Made by a program: the position numbers and the translations under genes
In this document: positions 1 through 7,717 of the stretch, in pieces
Numbering within the stretch: the first letter of the stretch is position 1
How the letters are laid out: each line of letters begins with the position of its first letter
The notes under the pieces: generated by a model
The model's input: the letters and a program-made list of their open reading frames with translations, nothing else
Told to the model about the DNA's origin: nothing
Database searches by the model: none
NCBI GenBank assembly: GCA_002389705.1
Contig: DGQJ01000124.1
Span: 1,321 to 9,037 of the forward strand
From: Bacteroidales bacterium UBA4417
GTDB lineage: Bacteria > Bacteroidota > Bacteroidia > Bacteroidales > UBA4417
Direction of reading: 5' to 3'
DNA length: 7,717 nucleotides

Positions 1-659
1 CCGGATTAAGAAACGAGCTGGAAGTTCATTTCGGAAAAAGTAACTGGTCAGGAAATGCCGATGTGCGAAAGCAATTCCAGCCTGCGGGTTCGCCCGAAAA
101 GAATCATTTCATCCCAAAGGAAGGAACCACACAATCGGCCATTCGCATGGGCCGGCTTATGTTTAGCCGTAACCACCCCGATTTTGCGGGCGTAAAGGTG
201 TTGAACGCCATCCTGGGCGGATATTTCGGGTCACGGCTCATGAATAACCTCAGGGAAGATAAAGGTTACACATATGGAATAGGCTCTTCGGTTGTGCCCC
301 TGCAAGATGGCGGTTATTTCGTGATTTCAGGAGAAGTGGGGGCTGATGTTACAAAAGATGCGCTTTCCGAAATAAAAAAAGAACTCAGCCGTTTATGTAA
401 TGAACCGGTAACTGAAAGTGAGTTATCACTGGTACGCAGTTATTTAGCTGGCGAAATGCTCAGGGCCGTGGACGGGCCTTTTGCACAGGCCGACCTGTAC
501 CGCGAACTGATTGAAAACAATCTCGCAATCAATCACTTTGAGGAAATGATGGATACCATCCAGCATATCTCGGCACAGCAGCTTCAGTACCTGGCTATAA
601 AATATTTCGATCCTGAAAAATTACACACACTGGTTGTAGGCCCGGAGCAGGTTGAATAA
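1..659 (+). CDS. M16-family (pitrilysin-like) peptidase, C-terminal part, 5' end cut by window
   Basis: The reading frame is open from the first full codon (base 3) to the TAA at 657-659, giving 219 visible residues. The gene therefore starts upstream; the internal ATG at 63 is not a credible start because typical M16 sequence (HFGKSNW) precedes it. The visible part matches the C-terminal half of M16 zinc peptidases: the segment LGGYFGSRLMNNLREDKGY is the family's inactive-half signature. Its Arg (codon 252) and Tyr (codon 273) lie seven residues apart, as do R824 and Y831 of insulin-degrading enzyme, which bind the substrate backbone. The zinc motif HxxEH is not visible and should lie in the missing N-terminal half or in a partner subunit, since Bacteroidota often encode paired M16 subunits. 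The role is probably degradation of peptides in the envelope or periplasm; the localisation cannot be judged without the N-terminus. The family call is firm, the exact subtype is not. Confidence 0.9.
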   Translation, partial: GLRNELEVHFGKSNWSGNADVRKQFQPAGSPEKNHFIPKEGTTQSAIRMGRLMFSRNHPDFAGVKVLNAILGGYFGSRLMNNLREDKGYTYGIGSSVVPLQDGGYFVISGEVGADVTKDALSEIKKELSRLCNEPVTESELSLVRSYLAGEMLRAVDGPFAQADLYRELIENNLAINHFEEMMDTIQHISAQQLQYLAIKYFDPEKLHTLVVGPEQVE

Positions 660-660
660 T

Positions 661-668
661 TATTTTTG
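661..668 (+). promoter_or_regulatory. Likely Bacteroidota -7 promoter box (TATTTTTG) for the T9SS cargo gene
   Basis: TATTTTTG fits the Bacteroidota sigma-ABfr consensus TAnnTTTG exactly. It sits just after the M16 stop codon and 25 bp before the ATG at 694, which would give a leader of about 20 nt. A TTG at 634-636 could be the -33 element, but its 24-bp spacing to the box is longer than usual. The call rests on the consensus match and position only; read-through from the M16 gene remains possible. Confidence 0.5.
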
Positions 669-693
669 CATACTGCCATAAATACTTTTAATC

Positions 694-2601
694 ATGAAAC
701 CCGGTATTATGTTGCGTCTTTTCTTCACATGGCTGTTCCTGGCCATGAACGTATTTTATACCAATGCCGCTGTTTCGGGTTGTTTGGATCAAAATTTTAA
801 AAATGCAGTTCAGGAAGACGAATCAATTGCCGACCTGCCACAAGATATAGGGAAAATAACGCCTCCTGCCCCTGCAAAAATGGCTCCTGCAGCTATTGGG
901 CTCACTGTAACCAATTTCGAATTAAGGATTGCGCAGCTAAAATGGACTACCACAAGCCCGGGTATACCCGGAACGTACCATATTGAGCGCAAGGCAGGAA
1001 CCGGTATTTATATCGAACTGGCAGTTTTGCCGCATACAGCCCCGCTGGTATACAACGATACCATTTCGTATCCCTATTGCACCCCTACCCCGTTTACCTA
1101 CCATGTGTCTTTTGTATCGAACTCCGGCCTGGACGATGCATCCTCAGGTTACATCACGCAAACCATGTCGGATATCAGCAAGCCTGCCGATTTGCTGAAT
1201 GTGAATGTAAGCCTGATGAACACCAGCAGCGGTTTTAATCCCAGGCTAAGCTGGGACCGGATAACCAACGATTCCATTTCGGGGTATATCATTCAGCAAT
1301 TCGACGGATTCAGATGGAACACTATACATACAACTTCAGCCGACTCTGGATTTTATACGCATACAGCACCCAATGCCTGTGATGTGTCATTCAGGTATGT
1401 GGTGCGATCAAAAGACAAATGCAATAATGAAAGTGATCAGAAACTATATAAAGATATTTTTGTAGAAACCATACATCTGGTTGCAGCAGAACCCAATGAA
1501 TGCGATAAAGCCATAAAGCTTACCTGGAACTCGTACAAGACGATACCCGGAGGAATTGGTGGCTACAGAATTACCCGCTGTGAAAATTCAAATACGCTAA
1601 GTGTTGATGTGCCTGCAACCGATACCACTTTTATTGATAACCGTAACCTGAAAGCCGGTCAAACCTACGTGTATTCAGTTACTGAACTCAACACCAATGG
1701 ATTATACTCCTCTTCATCGTGCCCGGAGGTTCATGCTTTTAATGCCATAAATATTCCTGATGTTTACATCACCCAGGTTAGTGTTGAGCAGGATGAATTT
1801 ATCCGCGTAGGCTACGAGATAACACCCCCAAGCAATGTGGTAAAAATATACCTGCAGCGCTCAGCAAATGGCACTTCAGGCTTCAGCGTTATTGATTCAA
1901 TTGCTGCAGTCACGGGCACTGTACCGCTGGTATCTTTTATTAATGATCTTACCGCCGATGTTCACGCAGGGAGTTATTACTACCGGTTTGTGGCTGTTAC
2001 CAAATGCGGTGACGAAGTTCCATCATCCAATGTTTCACGATCTATCTGGCTGCAGTGCAATTCGGTTGATGCTCAAAATGAAATTCAGTACAACAGCTAC
2101 GAGACCTGGATGCATGGCGTTGAGAGTTATACTGTTTTCAGAAGTATTAACGGCGAGCCGCCGGCCGGAGAAATTCTGACCACTTCTTCGCTTGCAACAC
2201 CATTTACGGATCCGCTCACAGGCATCGATTCAAGGAAATTGGTTTGCTACTGGGTTGTTGCAAATGAAAATCTGACTACGGCCATTTCGAAGTCGAACAC
2301 CTGCTGTGTATTAAAGGAACCTTCCATTTTTATGCCCAATGCATTTCATCCCGGTTCGGTTACCAATAATGTTTTCCGGCCTGTAAACGACACCGCTTTC
2401 GCCGATCCCCGGAGCTTCAGCCTGACCATTTTTAACCGCTGGGGTCAGCAACTTTGCCAAACCACCGATATGATTCGCGGCTGGGATGGCACATCAGGCG
2501 GCCAGGATTCGCCATCGGGCCTGTATACTTACCTGCTGACCTATAAATCAAAAGAAGGCAAATCATACACCAAACGCGGAACGGTATTGCTTGTCAGGTA
2601 A
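694..2601 (+). CDS. Secreted fibronectin-III-like repeat protein with T9SS type B (gliding-motility-associated) C-terminal sorting domain
   Basis: 635 aa. Residues 1-25 form a Sec signal peptide (basic start, hydrophobic core, cleavage near TNA|A). A Pro/Ala-rich linker follows at about 55-67, then about five beta-sandwich modules of roughly 90 residues at 68-157, 163-258, 260-350, 354-452 and 454-541. They show the fibronectin-III rhythm of a W/Y strand, a Y-x-I/V-x-R strand and a late Y-x-V strand. The last 92 residues are a CHU_C / TIGR04131-like sorting domain: PNAFHPG (548-554), IFNRWGQQL (579-587), GWDGT (596-600), SGLYTY (608-613) and a final GTVLLVR. This domain sends proteins through the type IX system to the surface or medium. 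There are many cysteines (C129, C229, C243, C270, C296, C343, C438, C455, C518), so disulfides are likely. No enzymatic motif was seen; adhesion or a structural surface role is an inference. An in-frame ATG at 709 is a less likely start because it would shorten the signal peptide. The gene is 34 bp after the M16 gene. Confidence 0.9.
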   Translation: MKPGIMLRLFFTWLFLAMNVFYTNAAVSGCLDQNFKNAVQEDESIADLPQDIGKITPPAPAKMAPAAIGLTVTNFELRIAQLKWTTTSPGIPGTYHIERKAGTGIYIELAVLPHTAPLVYNDTISYPYCTPTPFTYHVSFVSNSGLDDASSGYITQTMSDISKPADLLNVNVSLMNTSSGFNPRLSWDRITNDSISGYIIQQFDGFRWNTIHTTSADSGFYTHTAPNACDVSFRYVVRSKDKCNNESDQKLYKDIFVETIHLVAAEPNECDKAIKLTWNSYKTIPGGIGGYRITRCENSNTLSVDVPATDTTFIDNRNLKAGQTYVYSVTELNTNGLYSSSSCPEVHAFNAINIPDVYITQVSVEQDEFIRVGYEITPPSNVVKIYLQRSANGTSGFSVIDSIAAVTGTVPLVSFINDLTADVHAGSYYYRFVAVTKCGDEVPSSNVSRSIWLQCNSVDAQNEIQYNSYETWMHGVESYTVFRSINGEPPAGEILTTSSLATPFTDPLTGIDSRKLVCYWVVANENLTTAISKSNTCCVLKEPSIFMPNAFHPGSVTNNVFRPVNDTAFADPRSFSLTIFNRWGQQLCQTTDMIRGWDGTSGGQDSPSGLYTYLLTYKSKEGKSYTKRGTVLLVR

Positions 2602-2861
2602 ATAGAGAAGCTGAGCCTTCACCCAATTTCTCCGATTATTCCCTGCAATACACGCCAAAATGTTTGCAGTTAAATACTATTGCCGGTATGCACGAAAACC
2701 AGGCTGTGAACGGAACAACACTCAAAAACCAGTTTGCAAAAAAGATTGCCGGTTAAAGCTGCGAACAAAACCATATACAATCTTATAACATATTGGATTA
2801 TTGACACTTAATCACATCCGAAACCTTAAGATTTTTTAACAAGGACTTCCAGTAAAATTAG
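2602..2861 (+). other. Non-coding region upstream of guaB
   Basis: This is most of the 287-bp gap between the T9SS cargo gene and guaB. I see no convincing gene, no tRNA and no hairpin followed by a T-run, so termination of the cargo transcript is unexplained. There is a weak short inverted repeat GAAG/CTTC at 2607-2620. The region is AT-rich toward its right end and contains a pair of composite direct repeats, listed separately. A Lys/Arg/Cys-rich 42-codon ORF at 2660-2788 is probably chance. Confidence 0.6.
2662..2753 (+). repeat. Pair of short composite direct repeats (GTTTGCA...ATTGCCGGT)
   Basis: GTTTGCA occurs at 2662-2668 and 2732-2738, each followed by ATTGCCGGT, at 2679-2687 and 2745-2753 respectively. 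The spacers are 10 and 6 bp, so the copies have the same order and strand but slightly different spacing. This could be a degenerated duplication, a pair of protein-binding sites, or coincidence. No function is assigned. Confidence 0.4.
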
Positions 2862-4358
<1,497 letters not shown>

Positions 4359-4390
4359 CAATTCAGGGATCACTTAAAAAACGCTGCAAT

Positions 4391-4410
4391 GCCGGTGTGC
4401 AATACCCGGC
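4391..4410 (+). other. Short GC-rich inverted repeat between guaB and the isomerase gene
   Basis: GCCGG (4391-4395) pairs with CCGGC (4406-4410) around a 10-nt loop; allowing one bulged C, a sixth T-A pair can form. It lies 32 bp after the guaB stop and 27 bp before the next ATG. No T-run follows, so it is not a standard intrinsic terminator; it may attenuate, protect or process a joint transcript, or have no role. The 79-bp gap shows no TAnnTTTG box, which favours co-transcription with guaB. Confidence 0.3.
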
Positions 4411-4437
4411 TGCTCCTACCATAATTTCAACAACACT

Positions 4438-6429
4438 ATGAAACGGAAACTTATTAATGCTTCACTCACCCTGGTATTAAGCATTTTATCCCTGTCAGCT
4501 TTCAACCAGTCAGCTGACCCGGTGCTTTTGCAAATTGCCGGCGAAAAAGTTACCAGGAATGAATTTATCAGAGTCTTTGAAAAAAACAATGTTAATGGCC
4601 CTGATGCAGATCAGAAAGCGCTTGACGAATACCTCGACCTGTTTATCAATTTCCGGTTAAAAGTTACCGAAGCCAGGGCATTGGGAATGGATACCATCAA
4701 ATCATTCCGCGACGAACTGGCCGGTTACCGCAAACAGCTTGCGCAGCCGTACCTGATGGATAATGAAGAAAGCGAAAAAATTATCCGCGAAGCGTATGAC
4801 CACCTGCAATACGATGTTCGTGCCAGCCATATTTTAATTCGTGTTGAAAAACTGGCCTCGGCAGCCGATACACTTGCAGCCTGGAATAAAATTATGCAGT
4901 TGCGTAAACGCATTGTGAAAGGCGAAGATTTTGGAAAAGTTGCAGCCGAAGCATCCGAAGATCCCTCGGCGAAAGACCGCGATGCCAATGGCCGCAAAAT
5001 AAAAGGAAACTATGGCGATCTCGGTTATTTCACCGCCTTCGATATGGTTTACCCCTTCGAAGCAGCCGTGTACAATGCCAAAGTAAATGAAGTTACCATG
5101 CCCGTACGCTCCGATTTTGGTTATCACCTGATTAAAGTTACCGATATAATTCCGGCGATTGGCAAAGTACAACTGGCTCATATCTACATGATATATCCGC
5201 CAAAAGCCAGCCTCGACGATTCGCTGAAAGTAGCCGATTCAGCAAACTTAGCCTATAAATTACTGAAAGAAGGCAACGATTTCGGCGATGTAGCCAAAAA
5301 ATTCTCCGACGATTTGTCAACTTCGGGCAAAGGTGGCGTATTGCCCTGGTTTGGTGTGAACAGGCTGCTTCCCGATTTCACAACAAATATTGTAAAACTT
5401 AAAGAAAAAGGTGCATACTCTGAGCCCTTCCAAACCATTTACGGCTGGCATATTATTAAACTGGTCGACCAAAAACCCGTTGGAAGCTTTGATGAAGAAA
5501 AAGAAGAATTAAAACAACGCATGCCGCGAAGCGACCGGAACAATGAAATACAGGCTTCGTTCATTGCCAAGGTAAAGCAGAAATACGGATTTACACAAAA
5601 CACAGCCGCGCTTAACGAACTCACTAAAACTGTTACCGACTCCATTTTCGAAGGTAAATGGCATGCTGCACAGGCAGCAGGGCTGAAAAAGGATTTGTTT
5701 TCGATTGGCACTAAAACATACACACAAGCCGATTTAGCACAACGTCTCGAAAAAACCCAGCGCGCTACCCAGAAAAGTGATATACCTGCATACGTTCTGG
5801 AACAATATAACGGATTTGCAAATGAAGTTGTATACCAATATGCCGACAGCCAGCTCGAAAGCGAAAACCCGGAGTTTAAATCGCTGATTTCGGAATACCA
5901 CGATGGTATTTTACTTTTTGACCTTACGGATAAAAAAGTGTGGACAAAAGCCATTAAAGATACTGCCGGGCTCGAAAACTACTACGAGCAGAATAAAACC
6001 AACTATATGTGGGACACCCGTCTTGATGCATCAATCATCACCATCAAGGATCCATCCATACTGAAGAGCCTCCAGAAAATGCTGAAAAAAGGAGCCTCCG
6101 ACGAACAAGTGCTTGCAAAATTCAACCACGACACAATCCAGAAAGTTAATATCGACCATCGCAAATTTGTAAAGGACGAAAATCCTTTACTGAAGGATAC
6201 GGAATGGAAGCCAGGGATTTCGAAAGTTATTCCCATGGCCGATACAGCTAACATGCTCATTAAAGTGCACAGGGTAGTTGCGCCCGAGCCTAAATTGCTC
6301 AGCGAAATAAGGGGCACAATTACAGCTGAATATCAGAACTACCTTGAAAAAGCCTGGATTGCCGAATTACGCTCAAAATACCCGGTAATTGTGAACCGCG
6401 ATGTATTTAACACCATCAAATCCAAATAG
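4438..6429 (+). CDS. Periplasmic parvulin-type peptidyl-prolyl cis-trans isomerase (PpiC/SurA-like), two canonical and one degenerate rotamase domain
   Basis: 663 aa. A Sec signal peptide spans about residues 1-26 and has no lipobox Cys, so a soluble periplasmic protein is expected. A SurA-N-like helical segment follows at 28-123. Parvulin domain 1 (about 125-236) has RASHILIR with His131, the FGKVAAEASEDPSA stretch (165-178), GDLGYF (193-198), M203/F207, and FGYHLIKV with His230. Parvulin domain 2 (about 243-345) has LAHIYMIYP with His248, FGDVAKKFSDD (282-292), GGVLPWFG and YGWHIIKL with His338. Both keep the paired histidines and hydrophobic pocket typical of active parvulins. Residues 346-511 are a helical region I cannot assign. 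Residues 512-613 look like a third parvulin domain that has lost the histidines, followed by a C-terminal helical tail. The protein likely isomerises prolines in, or chaperones, outer-membrane and secreted proteins. It leads a tight three-gene run; the lipoprotein ATG is 4 bp after its stop. Family and compartment are secure; substrates are inferred. Confidence 0.92.
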   Translation: MKRKLINASLTLVLSILSLSAFNQSADPVLLQIAGEKVTRNEFIRVFEKNNVNGPDADQKALDEYLDLFINFRLKVTEARALGMDTIKSFRDELAGYRKQLAQPYLMDNEESEKIIREAYDHLQYDVRASHILIRVEKLASAADTLAAWNKIMQLRKRIVKGEDFGKVAAEASEDPSAKDRDANGRKIKGNYGDLGYFTAFDMVYPFEAAVYNAKVNEVTMPVRSDFGYHLIKVTDIIPAIGKVQLAHIYMIYPPKASLDDSLKVADSANLAYKLLKEGNDFGDVAKKFSDDLSTSGKGGVLPWFGVNRLLPDFTTNIVKLKEKGAYSEPFQTIYGWHIIKLVDQKPVGSFDEEKEELKQRMPRSDRNNEIQASFIAKVKQKYGFTQNTAALNELTKTVTDSIFEGKWHAAQAAGLKKDLFSIGTKTYTQADLAQRLEKTQRATQKSDIPAYVLEQYNGFANEVVYQYADSQLESENPEFKSLISEYHDGILLFDLTDKKVWTKAIKDTAGLENYYEQNKTNYMWDTRLDASIITIKDPSILKSLQKMLKKGASDEQVLAKFNHDTIQKVNIDHRKFVKDENPLLKDTEWKPGISKVIPMADTANMLIKVHRVVAPEPKLLSEIRGTITAEYQNYLEKAWIAELRSKYPVIVNRDVFNTIKSK

Positions 6430-6433
6430 AACA

Positions 6434-7297
6434 ATGCAGCGCAATCTCGTTATTTCAGTTTTGCTGATGGCTACATTAAGCGCCTGCAACCTGATTCCCG
6501 GTAAAGAAACCAGGAAGGATAAGCCTATAGCCCGGGTTTATGACTCGTATCTTTACCGCGACGACCTGCAAGGCGTGGTTCCACCCGGGACAAGCGCCAC
6601 CGACAGCACCGAAATAACCTCGGCATATATCAACAACTGGGTGCGACAGGAACTCCTGCTGAAACAAGCCGAGGACAACCTCGAAGAAACAAACAGGGAT
6701 TTTACCCGGCAGATAGAGCAATACCGTAATTCTCTTATCATTTATGCTTACGAATCGGAACTGGTTAAACAAAAACTGGATACCGTAGTTTCGCCTTCCG
6801 AAATTGAAGCGTATTACAAAGAAAACCAGGAGAATTTTCACCTCAGGGAAAACATTGTACTGGCCAGCTATGTGATTATCAGCAAGAATTCGCCTGCAGC
6901 CACAAAAATAAAATCACTGCTGGTGAGCACTCGCGAAGCTGACAAAGAAAAATTACAGACACTTTGCCAGGAAAATGGTGCCGATTATAGGATCAACGAT
7001 GGAACAACATGGATGGCGTTTACCGACCTTACCCGTAAAATACCGCTCACCATCGACGACCAGGAAGATTTCCTGAGCAAGAACAAGTATTACGAGGTGA
7101 AAGATTCAACCACCATGTATTACGTGGCCATATCGGCTTACAAAAGCAAAGAAAGTATTTCGCCGCTCAATTTTGAAACCGAAAACATACGGACCATACT
7201 GCTTAACAAACGTAAAGCGGAACTGCTGAAACAGATGGAAGAAGACCTGTTTAACGATGCCGTGAAACGCAACAAATATGAAATATTCAAGAAGTAA
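6434..7297 (+). CDS. Lipoprotein with SurA-N-like segment and degenerate parvulin-like domain
   Basis: 287 aa from the ATG at 6434. This start gives a clean lipoprotein signal (MQRNLVISVLLMATLSAC) with lipobox LSAC, so Cys18 would be lipidated. An in-frame ATG at 6401 would add 11 residues before it and overlap the upstream gene by 29 bp, so I reject it. After the Cys comes NLIPGKETRKD, which lacks an obvious acidic surface-export signal, so the protein probably faces the periplasm. Residues 31-115 resemble the SurA N-terminal helical segment (PIARVYD..., YINNWVRQELLLKQAE). Residues about 117-240 have a parvulin-like outline: SEIEAYYKENQENF, then LASYVII (143-149), where Tyr146 replaces the usual His, then a late YYVAISAY strand. 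The tail (245-287) is a charged helix. It is likely a non-catalytic chaperone or assembly partner of its neighbours; it starts 4 bp after the isomerase gene and ends 7 bp before the SurA-like gene. Its presence and lipidation are well supported; the function is inferred. Confidence 0.85.
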   Translation: MQRNLVISVLLMATLSACNLIPGKETRKDKPIARVYDSYLYRDDLQGVVPPGTSATDSTEITSAYINNWVRQELLLKQAEDNLEETNRDFTRQIEQYRNSLIIYAYESELVKQKLDTVVSPSEIEAYYKENQENFHLRENIVLASYVIISKNSPAATKIKSLLVSTREADKEKLQTLCQENGADYRINDGTTWMAFTDLTRKIPLTIDDQEDFLSKNKYYEVKDSTTMYYVAISAYKSKESISPLNFETENIRTILLNKRKAELLKQMEEDLFNDAVKRNKYEIFKK

Positions 7298-7304
7298 TTT
7301 CCCT

Positions 7305-7717
7305 ATGCTCATGATAAAGAGAATGTTAATACCGGTATTGCTGTTCGCGATGATCGGATCAGTAATGCAGGCGAAAGCTCAGGATGCTAAAGTAATTGAT
7401 GAAATCGCTGCCCTGGTGGGAAGCCACCCCATATATTGGTCGGATGTGGAAGCACAATATGCACAAGCAAAAGCCCAGGGAATGCCTGGTGAAGCCACGG
7501 CGTTAAAATGCCAGATTTTCGAAAACCTTATGTTTCAAAAACTACTGGTGTACCAGGCTGAAATTGACAGCCTCGTGGTAAACGACCAACAGGTGAACAG
7601 CGAACTCGACAGGCGTTTGCGTTATTACATTCAGCAATTCGGATCGCAGCAGAAACTCGAGGAATTTTATGATAAATCACTCGAAGAATTTAAGAATGAA
7701 CTTCGCGAACCACTTCG
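7305..7717 (+). CDS. SurA-like periplasmic chaperone / peptidyl-prolyl isomerase, N-terminal part, 3' end cut by window
   Basis: 137 codons are visible and the frame stays open to the window end. ATG at 7305 or 7311 could be the start; both give a signal peptide (core LIPVLLFAMIGSVMQAKA, likely cleavage AKA|Q), and the second puts Lys-Arg closer to the start. The mature part begins like SurA: VIDEIAALVGSHPIYWSDVE, then the block LKCQIFENLMFQKLLVYQAE (67-86), IDSLVVND, and helical QVNSELDRRLRYYIQQFGS with KLEEFYDKSLEEFK. These match the SurA N-terminal chaperone domain in its Bacteroidota form. In the family, parvulin domains follow; they would lie beyond the window. SurA proteins escort unfolded outer-membrane proteins across the periplasm to the BAM machinery. 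The gene starts 7 bp after the lipoprotein stop, so translation from one mRNA is expected. I leave the symbol empty because the rotamase part cannot be seen. Confidence 0.88.
   Translation, partial: MLMIKRMLIPVLLFAMIGSVMQAKAQDAKVIDEIAALVGSHPIYWSDVEAQYAQAKAQGMPGEATALKCQIFENLMFQKLLVYQAEIDSLVVNDQQVNSELDRRLRYYIQQFGSQQKLEEFYDKSLEEFKNELREPL

Noticed and set aside
63..65. ATG-like internal start for the M16 fragment.
   Set aside because: The frame is open and M16-like upstream to the window edge, and the codon at 63 is GTG within conserved-looking sequence, so the gene is simply cut by the window.
2598..2756. Open frame overlapping the cargo gene stop and ending MHENQAVNGTTLKNQFAKKIAG at 2688-2756, with a protein-like look.
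   Set aside because: The only ATG gives 22 residues, the open frame upstream has no start, and no family is recognisable.
2660..2788. 42-codon ORF rich in Lys, Arg and Cys in the guaB upstream gap.
   Set aside because: It has no ribosome-binding signal and no promoter box close upstream, its composition is odd, and it overlaps the direct repeats. Chance is more likely.
4391..4410. Hairpin after guaB considered as an intrinsic terminator.
   Set aside because: No T-run follows the stem; the next bases are TGCTCCTACC.
5439..5954. 171-codon antisense ORF opposite the isomerase gene.
   Set aside because: The sense frame is a clear parvulin protein; the antisense product is Ser/Phe/Cys-rich with no family signature.
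6401..6433. Longer start for the lipoprotein at the ATG at 6401.
   Set aside because: It would overlap the upstream gene by 29 bp and put 11 polar residues before a textbook lipoprotein signal that begins at 6434.

Overview
The window looks like a chromosomal segment from a member of the Bacteroidota, most likely Bacteroidales-like. Four signs support this. There is a secreted protein with a C-terminal type IX secretion (T9SS type B / gliding-motility-associated) sorting domain. Two intergenic gaps carry perfect TAnnTTTG -7 promoter boxes of the Bacteroidota type. Purine-rich Shine-Dalgarno sequences are weak or absent. A guaB gene is followed by three periplasmic folding-factor genes. All genes are on the + strand. 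I see no tRNA, rRNA, CRISPR array, insertion sequence, phage gene or intrinsic terminator. This is mostly housekeeping DNA, and I do not see a wholly new system in it.

Layout: 1-659 is the 3' end of an M16 (pitrilysin-family) peptidase gene, keeping only the C-terminal Arg/Tyr half. 694-2601 encodes a 635-aa exported protein of about five fibronectin-III-like beta modules plus the T9SS sorting domain, with its own likely promoter at 661-668. 2602-2888 is the longest non-coding gap (287 bp). It holds the guaB promoter, a 12-bp palindrome on that promoter, and a pair of composite direct repeats. 2889-4358 is guaB (IMP dehydrogenase), complete with its CBS pair and all main catalytic motifs. 4359-4437 is a 79-bp gap with a small hairpin and no recognisable promoter.

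4438-7717 (end of window) is a tight run of three genes separated by 4 and 7 bp: a 663-aa parvulin-type peptidyl-prolyl isomerase, a 287-aa lipoprotein, and the N-terminal 137 codons of a SurA-like protein cut by the window edge. All three have an export signal followed by a SurA-N-like helical segment. They probably work together as periplasmic chaperones or isomerases for outer-membrane and secreted proteins. The T9SS cargo and the M16 peptidase upstream are also envelope-related, while guaB is cytosolic purine synthesis.

The most interesting points are by-eye readings: an apparent third, degenerate parvulin domain in the 663-aa protein; an apparently catalytically dead parvulin-like domain in the lipoprotein; and possible operator-like structure on the guaB promoter.
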